In this document: in pieces, positions 1 to 8,797 of the stretch
How the letters are laid out: each line of letters begins with the position of its first letter
How positions within the stretch are numbered: position 1 is the first letter of the stretch
Assembly (NCBI RefSeq): GCF_024451105.1
Contig: NZ_JANGEY010000005.1
Span: 215,917 to 279,916 of the forward strand
DNA: 64,000 nt
Direction: 5' to 3'
Origin: Stutzerimonas stutzeri
GTDB taxonomy: Bacteria > Pseudomonadota > Gammaproteobacteria > Pseudomonadales > Pseudomonadaceae
Program-made: the position numbers and the translations under genes
Notes under the pieces: model-generated
The model's database searches: none
Seen by the model: only the letters and a program-made list of their open reading frames with translations
Told to the model about the DNA's origin: nothing

Positions 1-25
1 CCAGGTTGGGCAGCAAAGGCGTCAT
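1..25 (-). CDS. 5' end of a divergent gene, possibly a CcsA-type cytochrome c assembly membrane protein (partial)
   Basis: Only the first eight codons lie in the window, reading MTPLLPNL on the minus strand from an ATG at 25. An AAGGA ribosome-binding site sits a few bases upstream. In Pseudomonas the gene divergent from ffh usually encodes an inner-membrane protein of the CcsA/YpjD cytochrome c assembly family, whose N-terminus is short and leucine-rich like this one. The identification rests on position and eight residues, so it is an inference; the existence of a divergent start is better supported than its name. Confidence 0.45.
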
Positions 26-123
26 AAGTCCTTGTGGGGGAAGCCTCGAAGTGGTCGAGTTTGGCACAGAACCGGCTATCCACGAAAGCCTCGGGGGCGG
101 TGTCGGCGGCGGCCGCACTCGGC

Positions 124-129
124 TATAAT
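124..129 (+). promoter_or_regulatory. Candidate -10 element for ffh
   Basis: A perfect TATAAT hexamer lies 40 bases before the ffh start codon. No good -35 hexamer is visible about 17 bases upstream, so only the -10 box is called. The divergent gene ending at 1 presumably has its own promoter in the same gap. Confidence 0.4.
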
Positions 130-168
130 CCGCGCCCTGCTGCAAGCGCCCTCTTCAAAGGAACGTGC

Positions 169-1539
<1,371 letters not shown>

Positions 1540-1662
1540 GGATCGATCGGCGGCGGCGCGCGAGCGTCGCTGACGGACGTAGCGCGCGGCCCAGGTCGTG
1601 CGCGAGATAGAGAGGACGACTCCGGGAACGGTGCCCGCCACGGCGAGCGCCGCAAAATGGCT

Positions 1663-1690
1663 TTGCATTTCTCCGGATAATCCTTAAAAT
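1663..1690 (+). promoter_or_regulatory. Predicted sigma-70 promoter of the rpsP-rimM-trmD-rplS operon
   Basis: TTGCAT (1663-1668) and TAAAAT (1685-1690) are separated by 16 bases. The downstream GTGCGGCC stretch is a GC-rich discriminator, as is common for growth-rate and stringently controlled ribosomal promoters. A small GGCC/GGCC hairpin follows in the leader (about 1695-1706). The transcript would begin around 1697 and carry a leader of about 65 nt before rpsP. Confidence 0.6.
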
Positions 1691-1763
1691 GTGCGGCCTT
1701 TCGGGCCGTGGGCCCTAGTGTGCATACAGCTTTTGCAAGCACCTACTACAGGAACGAAGTTCA

Positions 1764-2012
1764 ATGGTAACCATCCGTCTTGCTCGTGGCGGCTCCAAGA
1801 AGCGCCCCTTCTACCACCTGACCGTGACCAACAGCCGCTCCGCCCGTGACGGCCGTTTCGTCGAGCGCATCGGTTTCTTCAATCCGGTCGCTGCTGGTGC
1901 CGAAGTGCGTCTCTCCGTGAACGCCGAGCGTGCCCAGTACTGGCTGAGCCAGGGCGCCCAGCCGTCCGAGCGCGTCGCTCAGCTGCTCAAGGAAGCGGCC
2001 GCCCAGGCCTGA
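1764..2012 (+). CDS. rpsP: 30S ribosomal protein S16
   Basis: Small-subunit protein S16, which binds 16S rRNA during 30S assembly. The 82 residues are full length and start with the family signature [10 protein letters not shown] followed by [14 protein letters not shown]. An AGGAACGA ribosome-binding site lies about six bases before the ATG. It is the first gene of the conserved rpsP-rimM-trmD-rplS operon, with only seven bases to rimM, and is fed by its own promoter at 1663-1690. Confidence 0.98.
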   Translation: MVTIRLARGGSKKRPFYHLTVTNSRSARDGRFVERIGFFNPVAAGAEVRLSVNAERAQYWLSQGAQPSERVAQLLKEAAAQA

Positions 2013-2019
2013 GTCCTCG

Positions 2020-2559
2020 ATGATGCAAAACCTGCCGGCACCCGCCGAGGACCTGGTCGTTCTCGGCAAGATCGTCTCGGTGTACGGCGTCCGCGGCGAG
2101 GTCAAGGTCTACTCCTATACCGACCCGCTGGACAACCTGCTGGACTATCGTCGCTGGACGCTCAGGCGTGACGGCGAGATTCGCCAGGTCGAACTGGCCA
2201 GTGGGCGCCTGCACAACAAGGTGCTGACCGCCAAGATCAAGGGGCTCGACGATCGCGAAGAGGCCCGCGGCTATGCCGGATTCCTCATCTGTGTACCGCG
2301 CAGCCAGCTGCCGGCGCTGGAAGAGGACGAGTACTACTGGTATCAGCTGGAAGGTCTCAAGGTCGTCAACCAGGACGGGCAACTGCTCGGAAAGGTCGAC
2401 CACTTGCTGGAAACCGGCGCCAACGACGTGCTGGTGGTGAAGCCCTGTGCGGGCAGTCTGGACGATCGCGAGCGCCTGTTGCCCTATACGGAGCAGTGCG
2501 TGCAGAAGGTCGATCTGGCTGCCGGTGAGCTGCGGGTGGACTGGGATGCGGATTTCTGA
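2020..2559 (+). CDS. rimM: 16S rRNA processing protein RimM
   Basis: Ribosome maturation factor that acts late in assembly of the 30S head and binds S19. The 179 residues comprise an N-terminal RimM beta-barrel (about residues 12-95, with VVLGKIVSVYGVRGEVKV) and a C-terminal PRC-barrel (about 100-178, containing YYWYQLEGLKV and ETGANDVLVVK). Second gene of the operon, seven bases after rpsP and three bases before trmD, so translation is probably coupled. Confidence 0.97.
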   Translation: MMQNLPAPAEDLVVLGKIVSVYGVRGEVKVYSYTDPLDNLLDYRRWTLRRDGEIRQVELASGRLHNKVLTAKIKGLDDREEARGYAGFLICVPRSQLPALEEDEYYWYQLEGLKVVNQDGQLLGKVDHLLETGANDVLVVKPCAGSLDDRERLLPYTEQCVQKVDLAAGELRVDWDADF

Positions 2560-2562
2560 CCC

Positions 2563-3306
2563 ATGCGGGTAGACGTCCTCAGCCTGTTCCCCGAGATGTT
2601 CGCCGCCATCGGCGAGTACGGCATCACCAGCCGCGCGGTGAAGCAGGGACTCCTGCAGCTGCAATGCTGGAATCCACGGGATTACACCGAGGACCGCCAC
2701 CAGACGGTGGACGACCGGCCCTTCGGCGGAGGCCCGGGGATGGTGATGAAGATAAAGCCGCTGGAGCGCGCCCTGGCCGATGCCAAGGCGGCCGCAGGCG
2801 GTGCGGCCAAGGTGATCTACCTGTCGCCGCAGGGGCGTCGTCTCGATCAGGCGGCGGTCCGCGAACTGGCGAACGAGGAGCGTCTGATCCTCATCGCCGG
2901 GCGTTACGAAGGCATCGACGAGCGTTTCATCGAGGCGCACGTGGATGAAGAATGGTCGATCGGCGATTACGTCCTGTCCGGCGGTGAGCTGCCGGCCATG
3001 GTGCTGATCGATGCGGTGACGCGGCTGCTTCCCGGAGCATTGGGGCACGCCGATTCCGCCGAGGAGGATTCGTTTACCGACGGCCTGCTCGACTGTCCGC
3101 ACTACACCCGACCCGAGGTGTACGAGGGCAAAAGTGTTCCGCCGGTGCTGCTCAGCGGCAACCACGAACACATCCGGCGCTGGCGTTTGCAGCAATCCCT
3201 GGGGCGTACCTGGGAACGCCGAGCCGATCTTCTGGATAGTCGCTCGCTTTCTGGAGAAGAGAAAAAGCTGCTGGACGAATACATCCGCCAGCGGAACGAT
3301 AGTTAA
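2563..3306 (+). CDS. trmD: tRNA (guanine-N1-)-methyltransferase TrmD
   Basis: SPOUT-class methyltransferase that makes m1G37 in tRNAs next to the anticodon, preventing +1 frameshifting. At 247 residues it has family length. The trefoil-knot and AdoMet-binding motifs are visible: [10 protein letters not shown] near residues 83-92, [12 protein letters not shown] near 110-121 and the [20 protein letters not shown] stretch near 140-159. The Asp in [18 protein letters not shown] fits the catalytic Asp. Third gene of the rpsP operon; 41 bases separate it from rplS. Confidence 0.98.
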   Translation: MRVDVLSLFPEMFAAIGEYGITSRAVKQGLLQLQCWNPRDYTEDRHQTVDDRPFGGGPGMVMKIKPLERALADAKAAAGGAAKVIYLSPQGRRLDQAAVRELANEERLILIAGRYEGIDERFIEAHVDEEWSIGDYVLSGGELPAMVLIDAVTRLLPGALGHADSAEEDSFTDGLLDCPHYTRPEVYEGKSVPPVLLSGNHEHIRRWRLQQSLGRTWERRADLLDSRSLSGEEKKLLDEYIRQRNDS

Positions 3307-3347
3307 CGTATCGATGGCAAGTCGCAGACTTGTCTATGGAGCACAGC

Positions 3348-3698
3348 ATGACCAACAAGATCATTCAGCAACTCGAAGCTGAACAGATGAACAAAGAGAT
3401 CCCGGCGTTCGCCCCCGGCGACACCGTGATCGTGCAAGTGAAGGTGAAGGAAGGCGACCGTCAGCGTCTGCAGGCCTTCGAAGGCGTGGTGATCGGCAAG
3501 CGCAACCGCGGCCTGAACAGCGCCTTCACCGTGCGCAAGATCTCCAGCGGCTTCGGCGTCGAGCGTACCTTCCAGACCTACAGCCCGCTGGTCGACAGCA
3601 TCACCGTCAAGCGCCGCGGCGACGTGCGCAAGGCCAAGCTGTACTACCTGCGCGAGCTGTCCGGCAAGGCCGCCCGCATCAAGGAGAAGCTGGTCTGA
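3348..3698 (+). CDS. rplS: 50S ribosomal protein L19
   Basis: Large-subunit protein at the 30S-50S interface. The 116 residues begin [14 protein letters not shown] and end RIKEKLV, as in other Pseudomonas L19 proteins. The ATG at 3348 was chosen because a GGAG ribosome-binding site stands eight bases upstream; an in-frame ATG at 3330 would add six residues not seen in the family. Last gene of the operon, followed directly by a strong intrinsic terminator. Confidence 0.98.
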   Translation: MTNKIIQQLEAEQMNKEIPAFAPGDTVIVQVKVKEGDRQRLQAFEGVVIGKRNRGLNSAFTVRKISSGFGVERTFQTYSPLVDSITVKRRGDVRKAKLYYLRELSGKAARIKEKLV

Positions 3699-3720
3699 GA
3701 CCCGCTTCCCTGGACAAGAA

Positions 3721-3744
3721 AAGCAGCTTCGGCTGCTTTTTTTG
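3721..3744 (+). terminator. Rho-independent terminator of the rpsP-rplS operon
   Basis: A perfect 8-bp stem AAAGCAGC / GCTGCTTT closes on a stable TTCG tetraloop and runs straight into a tract of T residues. It lies 22 bases after the rplS stop and separates the operon from xerD. Confidence 0.9.
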
Positions 3745-3822
3745 TGCCCGGCGATTCGCCGGCCTGGCCGAGCCGCCGGGCGCCGTGCCAGACTGGTAAG
3801 CCGCCGTCCTGTCGATCCGTCC

Positions 3823-4719
3823 ATGTCCGAGCACGCCCATCCCCTGATCGACCGCTTCCTCGAGACTCTCTGGCTGGAGAAGGGCCTGTCCCGGCACACC
3901 CGCGAGGCTTACGGCAGCGATCTGGCGCTGTTCCGCGAGTGGCTGGTGGCGCGCGGCTTCGACCTCGAGCGGGTCGACTGCGAGCTGATCCGCGAGCATC
4001 TCGGCTGGCGACTGGAACGCGGCTACCATGCGCGCTCGACGGCGCGGCTGATGTCCTGTCTGCGTGGCTTCTATCGCTTCTGTGAGCTCCACGGGCATGT
4101 CGCCGAGGATCCGACCCTGCGGGTGGCGCTGCCGCGCCAGGCGCGCGCCGTGCCGCACAGCCTCGACGAGGCCGCGGTCGAGGCCCTGCTCGCTGCGCCG
4201 CCGCTGGACGACGCCCTTGGCCTGCGCGACCGCGCGATGCTCGAAGTGCTCTACGCCTGCGGGTTGCGGGTCAGCGAGCTGGTGGCGTTGACCCTGGAGC
4301 AGATCGACTTGCGCCAGGGGCTGGTGCGGGTGCCGGGCGCGGGGCGGCGCGAGCGCCTGGTGCCACTCGGCGAGGAGGCCTGCGACTGGTTGCTGCGCTA
4401 CCTGCGCCAAGCGCGCGGCGAACTGCTGCTCGGCCGCCCCAGCGACGTGCTGTTCCCCAGTCTGCGCGGCGAGCGGATGACCCGGCAGACCTTCTGGCAC
4501 CGCATCAAGCTGCACGCGCGCAACGCCGGCATCGATCGGCCGCTGTCGCCGGCCACCCTGCGCCACGCCTTCGCCACCCACCTGCTCAACCATGGCGCGG
4601 ACCTGCGCGCGGTGCAGATGCTGCTCGGCCATCGTGACCTGTCGACCACGCAGATCTACGTGCGGATCGCCCGTGCGCGCCTGGCGGCGCTGCCCGCCGC
4701 CGCCGACCTGCCCGACTGA
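3823..4719 (+). CDS. xerD: Tyrosine recombinase XerD homologue with altered catalytic residues
   Basis: By locus (between rplS and dsbC) and overall sequence this is XerD, which with XerC resolves chromosome dimers at dif under FtsK control. It has 298 residues, the family length, with a SAM-like N-terminal domain (about 1-100) and a catalytic domain with CGLRVSEL, MTRQTFWHRIK, ATHLLNHGADLR and STTQIY. Of the six canonical residues (E. coli R148, K172, H244, R247, H270, Y279), R149, R247, H270 and Y279 are present. The hairpin Lys is Ala173 (VPGAGRRER where GKG is expected), and the first His is Ala244 (LSPATLRHAF where SPHxLRHAF is expected). The usual HHPRG-like tail is also replaced (PAAADLPD). 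No strong Shine-Dalgarno precedes the ATG at 3823. It may be catalytically weak, repurposed, or complemented by another XerD elsewhere. Confidence 0.85.
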   Translation: MSEHAHPLIDRFLETLWLEKGLSRHTREAYGSDLALFREWLVARGFDLERVDCELIREHLGWRLERGYHARSTARLMSCLRGFYRFCELHGHVAEDPTLRVALPRQARAVPHSLDEAAVEALLAAPPLDDALGLRDRAMLEVLYACGLRVSELVALTLEQIDLRQGLVRVPGAGRRERLVPLGEEACDWLLRYLRQARGELLLGRPSDVLFPSLRGERMTRQTFWHRIKLHARNAGIDRPLSPATLRHAFATHLLNHGADLRAVQMLLGHRDLSTTQIYVRIARARLAALPAAADLPD

Positions 4720-4812
4720 TCGTCGCTGCTGTGCGCCGCTGCCGCGGATGCCGCGAGCGGCTGTGGTAGGCTTGGCCGATACATCACCGCATTCGCGTCT
4801 CAAGGAGTCTTC

Positions 4813-5547
4813 ATGCGTCTGTCCCGTATCCTCGCTGTCGCCGGTCTCGGCCTGGCCAGCGCCATCGCCCAGGCCGCCGACCCGGATCAGACGATCCGCC
4901 AGGCCCTCAAGTCGCTGCAGCCGGACCTGCCGATCGAGGCGATCGGCGAGAGCCCGATGCCCGGCCTCTATCAGGTCCAGCTCAAGGGCGGTCGCCTGCT
5001 CTACACCAGCGCCGATGCGCAGTTCGTCCTGCAGGGTTTCCTGTTCCAGGTCAAGGACGGCAAGACCGTCAACCTCACCGAGCAGGCCGAGAGCCGCGCG
5101 GTGGCCAAGGAGATCAACGCCATTCCGGTCAGCGAGATGGTGGTGTTCCCGGCCGACGCCAAGGCGGCGAAGAAGACCCACATCACCGTGTTCACCGATA
5201 CCGATTGCGGCTACTGCCAGAAACTGCACAGCGAGGTGCCGGAGCTCAACCGTCGTGGCGTCGAGGTGCGCTACGTCGCCTTCCCGCGCCAGGGCGTCGG
5301 CAGCCACGGCTACAACACCCTGGTCAGCGTGTGGTGCGCCAAGGACAGCCGCGAGGCGATGAACCTGGCCAAGAGCCGCCAGGAGGTGCCCAAGGCCGAG
5401 TGCGACAATCCGGTGACCAGGCAGTACGCACTGGGCCAGATGATCGGCGTGCAGGGTACCCCGGCCATCGTGCTGGCCAATGGCCAGATGATCCCCGGCT
5501 ACCAGCCGGCGCCGCAACTGGCCGAGGCGGCCCTCGCGGCGCAGTGA
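4813..5547 (+). CDS. dsbC: Periplasmic thiol:disulfide isomerase DsbC
   Basis: Disulfide-bond isomerase that reshuffles wrong disulfides in the periplasm and is kept reduced by DsbD. A 21- to 22-residue signal peptide (MRLSRILAVAGLGLASAIAQA) is followed by the DsbC dimerisation domain (about residues 25-85) and a thioredoxin-fold domain. The latter has the active site DTDCGYCQKLH near residues 132-142 and the cis-Pro loop VQGTPAIVLANG. The 244 residues are of family length. AAGGAG lies seven bases upstream of the ATG. It sits between xerD and hom, as in P. aeruginosa. Confidence 0.96.
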   Translation: MRLSRILAVAGLGLASAIAQAADPDQTIRQALKSLQPDLPIEAIGESPMPGLYQVQLKGGRLLYTSADAQFVLQGFLFQVKDGKTVNLTEQAESRAVAKEINAIPVSEMVVFPADAKAAKKTHITVFTDTDCGYCQKLHSEVPELNRRGVEVRYVAFPRQGVGSHGYNTLVSVWCAKDSREAMNLAKSRQEVPKAECDNPVTRQYALGQMIGVQGTPAIVLANGQMIPGYQPAPQLAEAALAAQ

Positions 5548-5564
5548 TCGGCGTCTCTGGCGGA

Positions 5565-5593
5565 TTGACTAACAATCCACCAGTTCGTAATGT
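5565..5593 (+). promoter_or_regulatory. Predicted sigma-70 promoter of hom-thrC
   Basis: TTGACT (5565-5570) and TAATGT (5588-5593) are spaced by 17 bases. A GGCCGGG/CCCGGCC hairpin lies between this promoter and the hom start (about 5609-5625) but lacks a T-tract, so it is more likely a leader structure than a terminator. No leader peptide rich in Thr or Ile codons was seen. Confidence 0.55.
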
Positions 5594-5655
5594 GCGGATC
5601 TTTTCATCGGCCGGGCTTCCCGGCCGTTCTGCGTAGTGAAGATGGGGAACTGAGC

Positions 5656-6960
5656 GTGAAACCGGTGAAAGTAGGTATCTGTGGGTTGGGAACCGTCGGT
5701 GGCGGTACCTTCAATGTGCTCAAACGCAATGCCGAGGAGATCGCCCGCCGTGCCGGGCGCGGCATCGAAGTGGCGCAGATCGCCGCGCGTGACGCCAACC
5801 CGCAATGCGATACCACCGGTACCCCCATCACCGGTGACGTGTTCGAGGTGGCCAGCAACCCGGAAATCGACATCGTCATCGAGCTGATCGGCGGCTACAC
5901 CGTGGCCCGCGAGCTGGTGCTCAAGGCCATCGACAACGGCAAGCACGTGGTCACCGCCAACAAGGCGCTGATCGCCGTGCACGGCAACGAGATCTTCGCC
6001 AAGGCCCGCGAGAAGGGCGTCATCGTCGCCTTCGAAGCGGCCGTGGCCGGCGGCATCCCGGTGATCAAGGCGATCCGCGAGGGCCTGGCCGGCAACCGCA
6101 TCAACTGGCTGGCCGGGATCATCAACGGCACCGGCAACTTCATCCTCACCGAGATGCGCGAGAAGGGCCGCGCCTTCGAGGACGTGCTCAAGGAGGCCCA
6201 GGCGCTGGGCTACGCCGAGGCCGACCCGACCTTCGACGTCGAGGGCATCGATGCCGCGCACAAGCTGACCATCCTCGCTTCCATCGCCTTCGGCATCCCG
6301 CTGCAGTTCGACAAGGCCTACACCGAGGGCATCACCGCGCTGACCACCGCCGACGTCAACTACGCCGAGGCGCTGGGCTACCGCATCAAGCACCTGGGCG
6401 TGGCGCGGCGCACCGAGGCCGGCATCGAGCTGCGCGTGCACCCGACCCTGATCCCCGCCGACCGGCTGATCGCCAACGTCAACGGCGTGATGAACGCGGT
6501 GATGGTCAACGGCGACGCGGTCGGCAGCACCCTGTACTACGGCGCCGGCGCCGGCATGGAGCCGACCGCCTCGGCGGTGGTGGCCGACGTGGTCGACGTG
6601 GTCCGCGCGCTGACCACCGATCCGCACAACCGTGTACCGCACCTGGCGTTCCAGCCGGATGCGCTGTCCGACCACCCGATCCTGCCGATCGAGGCCTGCG
6701 AAAGCGCCTACTACCTGCGCATCCAGGCCCAGGACCATCCGGGCGTGCTGGCCCAGGTGGCGAGCATCCTCTCCGCGCGCGGCATCAACATCGAGTCGAT
6801 CATGCAGAAGGAAGCCGAGGCCCACGACGGCCTGGTGCCGATGATCCTGGTCACCCACCGCGTGCGCGAGGCGCAGATCGACGACGCCATCGCCGCCCTG
6901 GAAGCGCTGGAAGGGGTGGAAGGCAAGGTCGTGCGCATCCGCGTCGAGTCGCTCAACTAA
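5656..6960 (+). CDS. hom: Homoserine dehydrogenase
   Basis: NAD(P)-dependent reduction of aspartate semialdehyde to homoserine, the branch point to threonine and methionine. The 434 residues contain the Rossmann motif VGICGLGTVGGG at the N-terminus, the catalytic-domain segment INGTGNFILTEM near residue 155, DVEGIDAAHKL near 195 and a C-terminal ACT regulatory domain (about 350-434, YYLRIQAQDHPGVLAQVA), suggesting feedback control by threonine. The start is GTG at 5656, preceded by GGGGA. An ATG-initiated extension from 5590 would add 22 residues unlike the family. Followed by thrC after 53 bases that contain a long GC-rich palindrome. Confidence 0.97.
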   Translation: MKPVKVGICGLGTVGGGTFNVLKRNAEEIARRAGRGIEVAQIAARDANPQCDTTGTPITGDVFEVASNPEIDIVIELIGGYTVARELVLKAIDNGKHVVTANKALIAVHGNEIFAKAREKGVIVAFEAAVAGGIPVIKAIREGLAGNRINWLAGIINGTGNFILTEMREKGRAFEDVLKEAQALGYAEADPTFDVEGIDAAHKLTILASIAFGIPLQFDKAYTEGITALTTADVNYAEALGYRIKHLGVARRTEAGIELRVHPTLIPADRLIANVNGVMNAVMVNGDAVGSTLYYGAGAGMEPTASAVVADVVDVVRALTTDPHNRVPHLAFQPDALSDHPILPIEACESAYYLRIQAQDHPGVLAQVASILSARGINIESIMQKEAEAHDGLVPMILVTHRVREAQIDDAIAALEALEGVEGKVVRIRVESLN

Positions 6961-7013
6961 TTCCGTCAGCGGCCGCCGGCCCGGCCGGCGGCCCGAAGCA
7001 AAGGTTTGTACCC

Positions 7014-8423
7014 ATGCGCTATATCAGTACCCGCGGTCAGGCCCCGGCCCTCAACTTCGAAGACGTGCTGCTCGCCGGCCTGGCCAGCGACGGCGGCCTC
7101 TACGTGCCGGAAAACCTGCCGCGCTTCACCGTCGAGGAGATCGCCTCCTGGGCTGGCCTGCCGTACCACGAGCTGGCCTTCCGGGTGATGCGCCCGTTCG
7201 TCGCCGGCTCCATCGAGGACGCCGACTTCAAGCGGATTCTCGAAGAGACCTACGGCGTGTTCGCCCACAAGGCGGTCGCTCCGCTGACCCAGCTGGGCGC
7301 CAACGAATGGGTGCTCGAGCTGTTCCAGGGGCCGACCCTGGCGTTCAAGGACTTCGCCCTGCAGCTGCTCGGCCGCCTGCTCGACCACGTGCTGACCAAG
7401 CGCGGCGAACGCGTGGTGATCATGGGCGCCACCTCCGGCGATACCGGCTCGGCGGCCATCGAAGGCTGCAAGGCCTGCGAGAACGTCGACATCTTCATCA
7501 TGCACCCGCACAACCGCGTGTCCGAGGTGCAGCGCCGGCAGATGACCACCATCCTCGGCGAGAACATCCACAACATCGCCATCGAAGGCAACTTCGACGA
7601 CTGCCAGGAGATGGTCAAGGCCAGCTTCGCCGACCAGGGCTTCCTCAAGGGCACCCGCCTGGTGGCGGTCAACTCGATCAACTGGGCGCGGATCATGGCC
7701 CAGATCGTCTACTACTTCCACGCCGCCCTGCAGCTCGGCGCGCCGCACCGCTCGGTGGCCTTCTCGGTGCCGACCGGCAACTTCGGCGACATCTTCGCCG
7801 GCTACCTGGCGCGCAACATGGGCCTGCCGGTCAACCAGCTGATCGTCGCCACCAACCGCAACGACATCCTGCACCGCTTCATGTCCGGCAACCGCTACGA
7901 CAAGGACACCCTGCACCCGTCGCTGTCGCCGTCGATGGACATCATGGTTTCCTCCAACTTCGAGCGCCTGCTGTTCGACCTGCACGGCCGCAACGGCGCC
8001 GCCGTCAGCGCGCTGATGGACGAGTTCAAGGCCACCGGCAAGCTGTCGGTGGAGGACGACCGCTGGACCGAGGCGCGTCGTCTGTTCGACTCGCTGGCGG
8101 TGGACGACCAGGACACCTGCGCGACCATCGCCGCAGTGCACGCCGAGACCGGCTACCTGCTCGACCCGCACACCGCGATCGGCGTCAGGGCCGCCCGCGA
8201 GTGCCGGCGCAGCCTGGCGCTGCCGATGGTGGTGCTCGGTACCGCCCATCCGGTCAAGTTCCCGGAAGCGGTGGAGAAGGCCGGTATCGGTGCCGCTCCG
8301 CAGCTGCCGGCGCACCTGGCCGACCTGTTCCAGCGCGAGGAACGCTGCAGCGTGCTGCCCAACGACCTGAAGGCGGTGCAGCAGTTCGTCAGCCAGCACG
8401 GCAACCGCGGCAAGCCGTTGTAA
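7014..8423 (+). CDS. thrC: Threonine synthase
   Basis: PLP enzyme converting O-phosphohomoserine to threonine. The 469 residues match the long bacterial class of threonine synthases. The N-terminal motif MRYISTRG and the PLP-lysine segment GPTLAFKDFALQLLG (Lys near residue 112) are clear, as are the phosphate-binding MGATSGDTGSAA and the VPTGNFGDIFAG segment. Second gene of a hom-thrC operon, transcribed from the promoter upstream of hom and ended by the terminator at 8445-8484. Confidence 0.97.
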   Translation: MRYISTRGQAPALNFEDVLLAGLASDGGLYVPENLPRFTVEEIASWAGLPYHELAFRVMRPFVAGSIEDADFKRILEETYGVFAHKAVAPLTQLGANEWVLELFQGPTLAFKDFALQLLGRLLDHVLTKRGERVVIMGATSGDTGSAAIEGCKACENVDIFIMHPHNRVSEVQRRQMTTILGENIHNIAIEGNFDDCQEMVKASFADQGFLKGTRLVAVNSINWARIMAQIVYYFHAALQLGAPHRSVAFSVPTGNFGDIFAGYLARNMGLPVNQLIVATNRNDILHRFMSGNRYDKDTLHPSLSPSMDIMVSSNFERLLFDLHGRNGAAVSALMDEFKATGKLSVEDDRWTEARRLFDSLAVDDQDTCATIAAVHAETGYLLDPHTAIGVRAARECRRSLALPMVVLGTAHPVKFPEAVEKAGIGAAPQLPAHLADLFQREERCSVLPNDLKAVQQFVSQHGNRGKPL

Positions 8424-8444
8424 GCCCTGCCTGCAGACGATCGA

Positions 8445-8484
8445 CGAAGGGGCCGGTGGCGCGAGCGACCGGCCCCTTCGTTTA
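8445..8484 (+). terminator. Rho-independent terminator of hom-thrC
   Basis: A perfect 13-bp stem (CGAAGGGGCCGGT paired with ACCGGCCCCTTCG) with a 10-base loop is followed by TTTAT. It begins 22 bases after the thrC stop. Confidence 0.85.
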
Positions 8485-8585
8485 TGCGCGGAGAAAAGCA
8501 CCGCCGGCGGCGCACCTGTGCAGCGGCACGGCGCTGCTGAGGCAGTCTGCCGCAGGTGGCGGGCAGGCGCTTCGCGGAGCCCGTG

Positions 8586-8726
8586 CTAATAGCTAATCCT
8601 TTGAAAATCAAGCACAAAAAATGCTGAGCAAAAAATGATCAATCTGTCTGCAGGCCCTGCGCCGCCCGGCGCGGGACGATCTGTCCGGACCTTGTCCACC
8701 CAGTTATCCACAGCAATTGTGGATTG
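8586..8726. other. Intergenic AT-rich patch with a cluster of DnaA-box-like sites
   Basis: The gap between thrC and rmuC (8424-8797) holds no gene. After the terminator comes an unusually AT-rich stretch (8586-8645) with a short direct repeat of GCxxAAAAAATG type. Then a perfect DnaA box TTATCCACA stands at 8704-8712, flanked by a two-mismatch copy TTGTCCACC (8692-8700) and an inverted two-mismatch copy TGTGGATTG (8718-8726). CCACA…TGTGG also forms a small dyad at 8708-8722. A TATACT at 8765-8770 may be the rmuC -10 element. The boxes are seen directly; binding by DnaA is inferred. Confidence 0.45.
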
Positions 8727-8797
8727 AACACGGGCTCCCGACGCGGGCGTCGCGGTCGGGCCGTTATACTCGAGAGCATCGACCAGGGAGTCCATTC

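Noticed and set aside
34..168. Upstream in-frame start for ffh
   Set aside because: The added 45 residues do not resemble Ffh, while the ATG at 169 has a proper ribosome-binding site and family N-terminus.
5600..5630. Terminator between dsbC and hom
   Set aside because: The GGCCGGG/CCCGGCC stem has no T-tract and lies downstream of the predicted hom promoter.
6965..7000. Terminator or attenuator between hom and thrC
   Set aside because: The GC-rich palindrome lacks a T-tract and no leader peptide exists; the genes are best seen as one operon.
8586..8726. Chromosomal replication origin
   Set aside because: Too few boxes, and the dnaA-rpmH neighbourhood that marks oriC in pseudomonads is not here.
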